Origin: Chloroflexota bacterium
GTDB lineage: Bacteria; Chloroflexota; Anaerolineae; Aggregatilineales; J027
Assembly: GCA_013112715.1 (NCBI GenBank)
Contig: JABFGB010000017.1
Span: 1 to 64,000 of the forward strand
DNA length: 64,000 nucleotides
Direction: 5' to 3'
The notes below the pieces were generated by a model. That model was given only the letters and a program-made list of their open reading frames with translations, did no database searches and was not told the origin of the DNA. This document shows positions 1 through 7,407 of the stretch, in pieces; the stretch's first letter is position 1, and every line of letters begins with the position of its first letter. Position numbers and translations under genes: made by a program.

Positions 1-376
1 ATGAGGCCGTCACGGTGATAAACGCGCCGGGGTCTTGCACGCCCACGCTGCTGCCATTGGTCACCGTTAGGGCTGTGCCGACGACCCAACCTTGACCGGA
101 ACGCCCATTCACTAGCCACCATGCCCCATCCGGGCTAATGGCTAGCACGGGCAGCGTTTCAAATCGGTTGACCGTGCCGACAATCCAAAATGCCGTGCTT
201 GGCCCCGCATGAATATTCGTGGCAATGTTGGCGGTTGCGGAGGCGCTACCCTGTCGTTCGTGTGGATTTTGTAATGGGATGCCGTTCTCGGCGCGAACAG
301 TGGTGACGGCGCTTAAAGAAATCAAAAATAGAGCAATCAAAACTACCATTTTAAAAGAGCGCGATTGCTGTTTCAT
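1..376 (-). CDS. secreted bacterial SH3-domain protein (partial, C-terminus beyond window)
   Basis: The gene runs off the left edge of the window, so 125 residues are visible. The start is ATG at 374-376, followed by a signal peptide (MKQQSRSF, then a hydrophobic stretch ending near VTTVRA). The mature part carries an SH3b-like repeat: residues around 45-100 include NIHAGPSTAFWIVGTV and WWLVNGRSGQGWVVG, the usual 'N-x-R-x-GPS ... GW' pattern. SH3b repeats bind peptidoglycan or other wall polymers in many bacteria, but the ligand here is unknown. A related six-repeat protein lies at the other end of the window (62091-63632). Confidence 0.8.
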   Translation of the reverse strand, partial: MKQQSRSFKMVVLIALFLISLSAVTTVRAENGIPLQNPHERQGSASATANIATNIHAGPSTAFWIVGTVNRFETLPVLAISPDGAWWLVNGRSGQGWVVGTALTVTNGSSVGVQDPGAFITVTAS

Positions 377-479
377 ATAATGGCCCTCGGGTGGTCAAAA
401 AGACAAACTATAGAATGAGTTTACTGAGAGGGGACATTTTGAGCAAGTCCGGTGGAGTAAATGGCAAAATCTCGGCAAA

Positions 480-510
480 CAAAAAACACACGGGTAAATA
501 TCCATGTGTT
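480..510 (-). terminator. Rho-independent terminator after tRNA-Leu
   Basis: On the minus strand, AACACATGG and CCGTGTGTT form a 9-bp stem with one G-T wobble and an 8-base loop, followed directly by a run of T. It starts five bases after the tRNA 3' end, so it most likely ends the tRNA transcript. Confidence 0.7.
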
Positions 511-514
511 GGTG

Positions 515-598
515 TGCCCCGGAAAGGACTCGAACCTTCACGACCGTGAGGTCAACAGGCCCTCAACCTGCAGCGTCTACCAATTCCGCCACCGGGGC
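515..598 (-). tRNA. tRNA-Leu (anticodon GAG)
   Basis: This is an 84-base class II tRNA on the minus strand. The acceptor stem GCCCCGG pairs with CCGGGGC (592-598 with 516-522) and the discriminator base is A at 515. The D-arm contains GGCGGAATTGGTAGACGC. The anticodon loop TTGAGGG (560-566) gives GAG, decoding CUC and CUU. A long variable arm and the T-loop GGTTCGAGTCC are present. The CCA end is not encoded (CAC follows), so it must be added by the nucleotidyltransferase. Confidence 0.95.
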
Positions 599-755
599 TG
601 ATTGGTAGAGAATTATACTGACGAACAGGGGTCTGTCAATGCCGATTCACGTCAGCCACTCGTAGATATTTTCACGTGGCTAACTCAAGGGGTCGGTGGT
701 AGTATTCGGCAATGTGGAACTCGTTTTAACCCGACAACGGTTTAGGAGGATCATC

Positions 756-1784
756 TTGTATCGGAATATGCGCCACTCGTTTTATCTGGGAAGTATTGGA
801 ATTAGCTTGGTTTTGGTAATTTTGGTCGGAAGCGTTCTTTTATCAACACATCGCGCTGATGCCGTTGGATCGAACCCCTATGATTTTGTCCTTGCTTGGC
901 AAGACGGCCCGACGCCAACTCCTGATGCTGCTGCTACTATGACACCCATGCTGCAAAGCGACCTTAAAATTCTTTCAGGTAATGTGCAGCGCCCGAACGG
1001 GATTACCTTCTATGATGGTTATTTGTACACCTCTTGTTCGGGTGACTTTACGGTGTATCGCTTGAACGCGACGACGGGTGACACCACTACCTATATCGCC
1101 GGGGTACAGAACACACACACCTTGTATGTTGAGGAGGGAACGGCGGGGCCAGTGGTATGGGTTGCGGATTTCCAGCGGAATGCCTTGTCCTATATTCAGA
1201 CCGAACCGCGAGCGCTCGAAAACGTCAAACAGGGGCTGGGGTCGCCTTGGGGCCTCGCACCTGCTGAGGATGGCTCGTTTTATGTTACACAATTTGCGAC
1301 TGATGATGTGGTCAATATCAAACGCGATGGTACGTTAAACGTCGTTGCCACAGGCTTCCGTAATCCAACAGGGATTGTAGTGGATGGCGAGTACATCTAT
1401 GTTGGCAACAATGGCAGTGCGCGGCGGGCGATTGAATATTTTGAACTTGGCGGAGTGCCCGCCGGTGAACAAGATTTGAAGCCTCTCGTCAGTGGACTGC
1501 AAAATGTCACGACGATGGTGGTTGGCCCAGATAACTGGCTATATTTCGCGTATTCATTAGGAACACGTGGAATTGTGGGCCGCGTCAACCCCGACACCTG
1601 CCGCGAAAAAGGTGGGTGCATCAACGCGGATGTAGAAATCGTCCTATGGTCAGAACTCTCCGCACCACTGGCAGGATTAACCGTCACACCCGACATGCGC
1701 CTGTTTGTTCACACGATGTTTGGATCTGAGATTTACTGGACACAACTTCCCGAAAACCTCAAGCCGCGAGTTATGCCATCTTAA
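756..1784 (+). CDS. membrane-anchored NHL/SMP-30-like beta-propeller protein
   Basis: About 342 aa from a TTG start at 756, chosen because AGGAGG lies six bases upstream; ATG at 768 is the alternative. The N-terminus (residues 12-32, SIGISLVLVILVGSVLL) is a signal anchor or signal peptide. The rest has propeller repeats: RPNGITFYDGYLY, GSPWGLAPAEDGSFYV, NPTGIVVDGEYIYVGN and VTTMVVGPDNWLYFAY. These are the 'P-x-G-(I/L)-x-(V/A)-x-x-(D/G)-G-x-(I/L)-Y-V' signature of NHL or SMP-30-type six-bladed propellers. Such domains bind ligands or act as lactonases; no metal-binding set could be confirmed, so the function is open. The next gene starts 11 bases downstream. Confidence 0.7.
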   Translation: MYRNMRHSFYLGSIGISLVLVILVGSVLLSTHRADAVGSNPYDFVLAWQDGPTPTPDAAATMTPMLQSDLKILSGNVQRPNGITFYDGYLYTSCSGDFTVYRLNATTGDTTTYIAGVQNTHTLYVEEGTAGPVVWVADFQRNALSYIQTEPRALENVKQGLGSPWGLAPAEDGSFYVTQFATDDVVNIKRDGTLNVVATGFRNPTGIVVDGEYIYVGNNGSARRAIEYFELGGVPAGEQDLKPLVSGLQNVTTMVVGPDNWLYFAYSLGTRGIVGRVNPDTCREKGGCINADVEIVLWSELSAPLAGLTVTPDMRLFVHTMFGSEIYWTQLPENLKPRVMPS

Positions 1785-1795
1785 AGGATTCGATT

Positions 1796-2839
1796 GTGAT
1801 GAAGCCAGACACGCTCGGCGAAAGCTACCGTCACTATCTTAACCATGCTGACCTCCGATCCACCCATACTCTGTCGGCATATGCACGGTCTATTGACCTG
1901 TTTTTTCAATATCTGGCTGACCGAAATTTTGATCCCCAGATTCCCATCCAACAGGCGTTTCTTACCACTGCCGAAGAAATAAAACTGGAAGATTTCAGTC
2001 AAGCAGATCAGCCGATTTTTTTGAACTTCGCCAAGTGGCTGCAAGCACCCTCTAGCCGTCAGTCCGGTGATAAGCGACCCTATGCCCGCGCAACGGTAGA
2101 GTTACGGGTGGCCGGGGTGCTGCATTGGTTCCAATATATGGATAATCAGCGATGGCTGCCCGACCCCTATTGGTTGCACCATGCCAACCATGTACTGCGG
2201 GAATATTGGCGGGATCATCAGACCAAACGCGAAAAGCAAATTGACCCTGTGCCTGACCTGAACGCCGTCGTGATGTTTTTTGATACTCAGCCCATGCCGC
2301 CAGCGATTCGGACAGCGACTGACCCATCGCGCCCAGAATTATGGGAAACCAAACGCCTGCGCAATCGGGCCTTGCTCCACGCTCTGGCTGAAACGGGGGG
2401 GCGTGTCAGCGAGATTCTCAGCTTAAATGCTGACACTTTTTCGAAGAATAGTCGCGGCAAATCTGAGGCGATGCAATTGACAGTGATGGGCAAAGGCGGG
2501 CATCAGCATGTCTTACATCTCCACACAACTCTACCGGCCATCTATGATTATTTGAAGGCACGGGAGACAAATGATGAATGGCGATCCAGTATCCCGCTGT
2601 TTATCAGCCATGACCCACGCTATCGAGGCAGTCGCATGAGCCGGATTGTAGCATGGCGGGTCGTGCATCGCGCCGCTAAAGCCCTCGGTTTGCCGGATAT
2701 TTCGCCACAGGATTTTCGACATTGGCGAGCACTACAACTGATTCACTCGGGTTATACGCCGGAACAAGTGCAGGAATATTTGGGGCATCGGTCAGTGGAG
2801 ACAATTCGTTCGTTTTATCTAGCGGGGGAAGCAGAATGA
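1796..2839 (+). CDS. tyrosine recombinase/phage integrase family protein with an altered HxxR box
   Basis: 347 aa, from GTG at 1796 (ATG at 1799 is equally possible; AAAGGA lies upstream). The N-terminal half is a SAM-like core-binding domain (LRSTHTLSAYARSIDLFFQYL). The catalytic half has Arg-I in ETGGRVSEILSL, the beta-hairpin Lys in MGKGGHQHVL, Arg-II in PQDFRHWRA, the third-motif His in LGHRSVETI and the nucleophile Tyr in IRSFYLAG. The first His of HxxR is Gln (Q-D-F-R), an unusual substitution. No att-like repeats or phage genes are nearby, so it is more likely a resident Xer-like or orphan recombinase than a mobile-element integrase. Confidence 0.8.
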   Translation: MMKPDTLGESYRHYLNHADLRSTHTLSAYARSIDLFFQYLADRNFDPQIPIQQAFLTTAEEIKLEDFSQADQPIFLNFAKWLQAPSSRQSGDKRPYARATVELRVAGVLHWFQYMDNQRWLPDPYWLHHANHVLREYWRDHQTKREKQIDPVPDLNAVVMFFDTQPMPPAIRTATDPSRPELWETKRLRNRALLHALAETGGRVSEILSLNADTFSKNSRGKSEAMQLTVMGKGGHQHVLHLHTTLPAIYDYLKARETNDEWRSSIPLFISHDPRYRGSRMSRIVAWRVVHRAAKALGLPDISPQDFRHWRALQLIHSGYTPEQVQEYLGHRSVETIRSFYLAGEAE

Positions 2840-2886
2840 AGTATAGGACGATTTACCCCACTAGGAATGAGGAGAAGCCAGAGGGA

Positions 2887-5088
2887 TTAGAGAATGGGTT
2901 CAGCGACAGCCAGTGGTAGGGTCACAAAAAAAGTTGAGCCTTTACCTTCCTCACTCCGCAGCCAAATTCGTCCACGATGGCGATCTACAATTGCCTTGAC
3001 CAGACTCAAGCCTACGCCTGAGCCGGGGACTTTATCTTTAACCCCATTAACCCGGAAATAACGGTCAAAGACTTGACTTTGGGCATCCACCGGAATCCCC
3101 ATCCCGGAATCCTCGATAGAGATAATCACGCTGCTTTCTTGGGTCTCAGCGGTCACTCGAATAGAACCGCCCTCAGGCGTAAATTTGATGGCGTTATCAA
3201 TTAGATTGGAAAAGACCTGCTCTAATTGAGGGGCATCCCCCCGCACATAGGCTTCGGTCAAATTCGATTCCAGTTTCAGCGATTGATTGCGTCGGGTGGC
3301 TATATCTTCATAGGAACGGACGGCGCTGTTCAATAACTGATGTAAATTGCATAGTTCGAAAGGCGGCGCCCCACTCGATACTTTTTCTAAATCGAGAATG
3401 CCGCTTACAATGCGTTCCATGCGATCCAACTGTTTCCAGATAGAGGCAATATTGCGTTGGGCACTTTCGACCCCCTCTACATCTTCTTCCAGCAGCTGCA
3501 TATAGGTCATGGTAGCAAACAGCGGATTTTTCAAATCATGGCTGGTCATGCGTACCATCTGACTTTTTAGACGATCAATTTCTTTAAGCTGTGTGACATC
3601 ATTCAGGACAGCCACCCAGCCACGATTCGGTTTCTCCAAACGGGCAAGGTGGCATAGATAGTCATGATCTTTGAGGTGAATTTCGTAAATATGTGACCGC
3701 GATTTCCGAAGATCACGCAACAAACCACGCATATTTTGTGGCAGTAGGTCAACTTGGATGAAATCTAGCAAGGATTTCCCAATAATGCTGGCGTGAAAGA
3801 GGTCATTGGTGATGAGATTCGTTGCGGCGGGGTTGGCGAAAACGATTTTAAGGTCGTGGCTGACCGAAATCACCGGGTTTTCGGTGCTGATTAATACGGT
3901 CTCAAGTTGGTTAGCGACGGCGCGTTCTTTTTCAAACAAGAAGCTGTTGGTAATGGCAACCGCCGCCTGTGGGCCGAGTAATTGCAGCAGGTGAAGATCA
4001 TCATTGGTAAAAAGACGTCCCTCAACTCCCTCAATGGTTACTAAGACGCCCACGACGTCTTCACGGAACATCAGGGGGACACCCAGCACTGACCCGAACG
4101 TTTTTTGGGCAATGGGAATATCCGGAACGCCATGCCATTCGCGCCGATAATCGTGCAGCATGAACCCACGCCGTTCCCTAGCCACTTTTCCGGCAACGCC
4201 CTCTTGGAGTGTTAAGCGTCCCCCCAAGAATTTTTCGGGGATGTTATAGACCGCCTCCAAGATCAGTTCGTTGTCGCGGCGGAGAAAAATCAGGCTGCCG
4301 TCAATCCGGAGCAATCCTGCTGCTTGGGCCGCAATCGTTTGGAGGGCTTCACGCGGATCAAGGCTGCTAGTGATCGCCAAGCCGATTTTCTGGACGGCCT
4401 CAAGTTCTTTAGCACGACCAATAAGCGGTTCCATGACTTGGCTGCGGACAATGGCATAACTAATCGTTAGAGCGGCGAGAGTGGCCGTATGTTCAGCGCT
4501 ACCTAATGCCCGCAGCCGGGGGCTAATTAGCACAACCAATTGGCCCAAGCAAAAGACCAACAAGCCTAAAATCATGGAGGTCTCTTTAATCTTGGGGAGA
4601 TTCTGCCAAACGCTAATCAGCGTTGCCGACACGACTACCAAATATACTAAGGTGTCTACAATCGGGAAGGTGTAATTAAGGATGCCTGTACTAGAAACAG
4701 TGTACTGGAAAGAGACATCAAATAGACTAAGGGTGGTCTTATTGAGGATAAAAACGGCAACGCTACCCAGTGCGAGTGACCAAGTAAAAAGATTACGTGT
4801 ATCGGTGAGCGCTGAAACCAAGAGAAACAAGGCGATGCATGCTCCTCCGAACCCGATTTCCAACAGATTTAACCCAACCACCGTCAAATCTTCATCAACG
4901 GTGACGAGTGCCGTTGACCGACTGAGCAGCGACCCCGCCGACCATGTAACCATCGCCAGCATAAATAGGCTGAAATAGATATTGATCTCGCGGCGGGCAT
5001 TTTGCCATAGGATGAGAAACAATGCGGCTAAGGCTAGTGTCAACATTAGCCCATTGGTTATCAGGGTGACGGTGATGAGGGTGAGCAT
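2887..5088 (-). CDS. sensor histidine kinase (7TM-GAF-PAS-HisKA-HATPase)
   Basis: 733 aa; ATG with AGGAG six bases upstream. Residues 1-220 hold about seven membrane segments (7TM-type sensor region). A GAF domain follows (about 235-385, including EGVAGKVARERRG and LGVPLMFREDVVGVL), then a PAS domain (about 395-500), a HisKA domain with the phospho-accepting His517 in MTSHDLKNPL, and a HATPase domain with the N box (NLIDNAIKFTPEGG), G1 (DSGMGIP) and G2 (GSGVGLSL). All catalytic boxes are intact. It lies 16 bases downstream of the response-regulator gene on the same strand, so the two should be cotranscribed cognate partners. The stimulus is not visible in the sequence. Confidence 0.93.
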   Translation of the reverse strand: MLTLITVTLITNGLMLTLALAALFLILWQNARREINIYFSLFMLAMVTWSAGSLLSRSTALVTVDEDLTVVGLNLLEIGFGGACIALFLLVSALTDTRNLFTWSLALGSVAVFILNKTTLSLFDVSFQYTVSSTGILNYTFPIVDTLVYLVVVSATLISVWQNLPKIKETSMILGLLVFCLGQLVVLISPRLRALGSAEHTATLAALTISYAIVRSQVMEPLIGRAKELEAVQKIGLAITSSLDPREALQTIAAQAAGLLRIDGSLIFLRRDNELILEAVYNIPEKFLGGRLTLQEGVAGKVARERRGFMLHDYRREWHGVPDIPIAQKTFGSVLGVPLMFREDVVGVLVTIEGVEGRLFTNDDLHLLQLLGPQAAVAITNSFLFEKERAVANQLETVLISTENPVISVSHDLKIVFANPAATNLITNDLFHASIIGKSLLDFIQVDLLPQNMRGLLRDLRKSRSHIYEIHLKDHDYLCHLARLEKPNRGWVAVLNDVTQLKEIDRLKSQMVRMTSHDLKNPLFATMTYMQLLEEDVEGVESAQRNIASIWKQLDRMERIVSGILDLEKVSSGAPPFELCNLHQLLNSAVRSYEDIATRRNQSLKLESNLTEAYVRGDAPQLEQVFSNLIDNAIKFTPEGGSIRVTAETQESSVIISIEDSGMGIPVDAQSQVFDRYFRVNGVKDKVPGSGVGLSLVKAIVDRHRGRIWLRSEEGKGSTFFVTLPLAVAEPIL

Positions 5089-5104
5089 AACGCTCCTAGT
5101 CTAA

Positions 5105-5800
5105 CTACCCTTGTCGTTTTTGTTTCTCAAAACGATAGCCAACACGATGCTCCGTTTGGATATAGGTAGGATTGGCAGCATCCGGTTCAATCTTACGACG
5201 CAACTGGCTGATGTAGACACGTGGATAATAAATGTCATCTATATATTCTTTGCCCCAGACTTGCTCCAAAAGCTCCCGCTGCGGCACGACGCGGCCCGAA
5301 TTTTCGAGTAGGACGGCCAATAACTTAAATTCGGTGGGGGTTAGATGACGCTTTTCACCATTGACATGCACATGACGCCGCTGTAAATCCACACTCAAGT
5401 AACCGTCGTTATAGCCACTTTCTGCTTCGACTGCGGTCATTTGGGCACGACGCAGCAAAGCCTGTACGCGGGCGACAAACTCATTGCCCCGGATGGGTTT
5501 CATCAAATATTCGTCGGCGCCCGCATTTAACCCTTCGATAATATCCACTTCGGTGACGGCCTGTGCGCTTAACATCATAATCGGGGTTTCAGCCACCTCA
5601 CGGATACGTTGGCAGACCGTCAAGCCGTCCATTTCTGGCATGGCAATGTCGAGTACCACTACGTCTGGTCGTTCTGTGTGAAAAGTACGAAGCCCCTCTA
5701 GCCCATTGGCAGCAGTGCTTACCTGAAATCCGGCACGTGTTAGCTTCTGGCTTAAGGAGTCGCGTATCGCTTCTTCGTCATCCACAATAAGGATTTTCAT
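5105..5800 (-). CDS. OmpR/PhoB-family response regulator
   Basis: 231 aa. The receiver domain (1-120) has the acidic pair Asp7-Asp8, the phosphorylation site Asp51 in VVVLDIAMPEMDG, the switch Ser in IMMLSAQ and the conserved Lys in YLMKPI. The C-terminal winged helix (about 130-228) shows HLTPTEFKLLAVLLEN and the wing YYPRVYISQLRRKIEP ending in RVGYRF. It is the first gene of a two-gene operon with the histidine kinase downstream. GGATGG lies just before the start. Its targets cannot be told from the window. Confidence 0.95.
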   Translation of the reverse strand: MKILIVDDEEAIRDSLSQKLTRAGFQVSTAANGLEGLRTFHTERPDVVVLDIAMPEMDGLTVCQRIREVAETPIMMLSAQAVTEVDIIEGLNAGADEYLMKPIRGNEFVARVQALLRRAQMTAVEAESGYNDGYLSVDLQRRHVHVNGEKRHLTPTEFKLLAVLLENSGRVVPQRELLEQVWGKEYIDDIYYPRVYISQLRRKIEPDAANPTYIQTEHRVGYRFEKQKRQG

Positions 5801-5917
5801 TGTGACCCATCCTGCATAGTGTGATTTATTTATTCTGCCTTATGCCTAAGTTTATCACCAGATGCCTTCTCGAAACAATGCGATCCGTAGGAGACCTATT
5901 ATATTTTGGTTAGTTTT

Positions 5918-5948
5918 TTGGCGTTGGGCAGTAGTTTAATGCTATAAT
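5918..5948 (+). promoter_or_regulatory. candidate promoter of the IS607-type remnant
   Basis: A perfect TATAAT (5943-5948) has TTGGCG (5918-5923) upstream at a long 19-base spacing. It lies about 27 bases before the tnpA remnant and could drive tnpA' and tnpB. Confidence 0.4.
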
Positions 5949-5975
5949 GATAACTAAAAGTTGTAAAGATAGGGG

Positions 5976-6296
5976 TTGAGGGCAGAACAAAATGGGCTTA
6001 GAGCCATACTGGAACGAAGCCTGCAAGGGGATAAACTCACAGTTGTGGTTGCCCACCGCGATAGACTCACACAGTTCAGCTTTGACCTTATCAAATGGCT
6101 TATTGAGCGCAACGGTGGACAATTCGTGGTTCTTAGCAAAGCTGCTCACAGCAACTCAACCGACGAACTTCGCCACGATTTGTCGGCAATCCTCATCGTC
6201 TTTGCTGCCCGAATGCACAGCCTCCGTCCATACCGTGACCAAATCACGCAAGATCAGACTTTATCCGACAGCCCCCCCACGAGCGATCTTCCGTAG
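5976..6296 (+). pseudogene. tnpA: IS607-type serine recombinase TnpA, N-terminally truncated
   Basis: About 106 aa, readable from TTG at 5976 and preceded by an in-frame TAG at 5970. The visible part matches the C-terminal half of IS607 TnpA: NGLRAILERSLQGDKLTVVV, AHRDRLTQFSFDLIKWL, NGGQFVVLSKA, then TDELRHDLSAILIVFAARMH and SLRPYRDQI. The MerR-like DNA-binding domain and the catalytic serine region (roughly the first 90-100 residues of this family) are absent, so it cannot be an active recombinase. Its 3' end overlaps the start of tnpB by about 60 bases in another frame, as in intact IS607 elements. Confidence 0.8.
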
Positions 6297-7389
6297 ATGG
6301 TTTGGCGCGGCGCGATTTGTCTACAATCGCACCCTCGATTACCTCAAAACCCTTTCAGGGCCGCGTCCACCTTGGACAGAAATTGCGACCCAAATCATCC
6401 TGCCCAATCTGCCGGAGTGGGCTGAGGACATTCCCTTTCAGATCAAGAAGATGGCGGTGAAGGAAGCCTGCCAAGCCTACTCGGGCGCCAAAATGAAGTA
6501 TCGGCGCACGGGTCAAATCTCGGAGTTGGGCTACAAAAGTCGCAAATCGCCTCGGCAGACCTGCTACATTCCCAAGTCAGCAGTGACCCAACATGGCATC
6601 TACCATACCTTATCTGGGAAATTGGACTTTGCCGAACCCCTGCCAGCTAAGTTTTTGGACTGTGAATTGAGTTGGCAGCAAGGTCGCTGGTTTCTGTGTG
6701 TACCCTTCCAAACGACTGTGCCGATAGGCGAGAACCAAGCCCGCATAGTCGCACTTGACCCCGGAGTACGCACGTTCATCACCTTCTTTTCAGCGGAGAT
6801 GGCTGGCGTGATTGGCTATCATGATTTCGGACAGTTGGTGCGGCTGTGTGCCCATCTGGATGATCTGATTTCGCGTCGCAGTCAATCGAGGAACAAAAAG
6901 CAGCGGTATCGTATGAAAAAAGCCGAGAACCGATTGCGGTGGAGGATCAAAGACCTACGCGACGAGCTTCATGCCAAAACTGCGCGGTTTCTGGTAGACA
7001 ACTTCGACATCATCCTGATTCCCACCTTTGATACTTCGCAGATGGTGACACGAGCGGGGCGCAAACTCCACTCGAAGTCGGTGCGTGCGCTGTTGACTTG
7101 GGCACATTCCACCTTCAAGGAACGACTCAAGGTCATCGCCGCCCAAACTGGCAAGTTGGTCATTGAAGTCAATGAAGCCTACACTAGTAAAACCTGTAGC
7201 TGGTCGGGTGAGATCGTCAACGTGTGGTCAAGTGAATACATTCGCGGTTCGGATGGCATTCAGATGCACCGAGACGTGAATGGCGCACGCGGGATTTTCC
7301 TGCGTGCTTTGGCAGAACTGCCCTTGTTGGAGAGTCTCCAACAAGCATTGGTAAACCATGCTAACCCATCGTTAGCATTTAGTAGCTAA
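6235..7389 (+). CDS. tnpB: TnpB RNA-guided nuclease (IS607-associated, relocated RuvC glutamate)
   Basis: 384 aa from GTG at 6235 (VTKSRKIRLYP, the usual TnpB beginning); the open frame extends upstream only because it overlaps tnpA'. The N-terminal part includes ARFVYNRTLDYLK. RuvC-I Asp175 lies in VALDPGVRTF. RuvC-II reads IILIPTFDTSQM, with Pro263 where classical TnpBs have Glu. A candidate replacement, Glu314, lies in VNEAYTSKTC. RuvC-III Asp347 lies in MHRDVNGARG. Only one Cys of the usual zinc ribbon remains. Relocation of the RuvC-II Glu is known in Fanzor proteins and their closest TnpB relatives. The protein looks intact and may still use a guide RNA from the 3' end. Confidence 0.88.
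   Translation: MTKSRKIRLYPTAPPRAIFRRWFGAARFVYNRTLDYLKTLSGPRPPWTEIATQIILPNLPEWAEDIPFQIKKMAVKEACQAYSGAKMKYRRTGQISELGYKSRKSPRQTCYIPKSAVTQHGIYHTLSGKLDFAEPLPAKFLDCELSWQQGRWFLCVPFQTTVPIGENQARIVALDPGVRTFITFFSAEMAGVIGYHDFGQLVRLCAHLDDLISRRSQSRNKKQRYRMKKAENRLRWRIKDLRDELHAKTARFLVDNFDIILIPTFDTSQMVTRAGRKLHSKSVRALLTWAHSTFKERLKVIAAQTGKLVIEVNEAYTSKTCSWSGEIVNVWSSEYIRGSDGIQMHRDVNGARGIFLRALAELPLLESLQQALVNHANPSLAFSS
7360..7388 (+). repeat. nested inverted repeats at the tnpB 3' end (possible right end/omega-RNA fold)
   Basis: GCTAAC (7360-7365), CCATC and GTTAGC (7371-7376) form a perfect 6-bp hairpin. A further GCTAA follows within 12 bases and can compete for the same GTTAG. In TnpB systems the guide RNA scaffold comes from the tnpB 3' end and the element's right end, so this is where it would be expected. 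Confidence 0.4.
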
Positions 7390-7407
7390 AAAGGTTCGGA
7401 CTGTATC

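Larger units (their letters stand above)
5901..7395 (+). mobile_element. IS607-family insertion sequence remnant (truncated tnpA + tnpB)
   Basis: The pair of a serine-recombinase fragment and an overlapping tnpB is the gene order of IS607 elements. The boundaries are approximate: no terminal inverted repeats or target duplication are expected for this family and none are seen. The left part of tnpA, including its DNA-binding domain and catalytic Ser, is missing, so the element cannot move by its own transposase. The right end is very tight: the next gene starts 18 bases after the tnpB stop. Confidence 0.75.

Noticed and set aside
5992..6234. N-terminal 81-residue extension of TnpB
   Set aside because: This stretch is the tnpA' coding region read in another frame; TnpB homology starts at the GTG at 6235.
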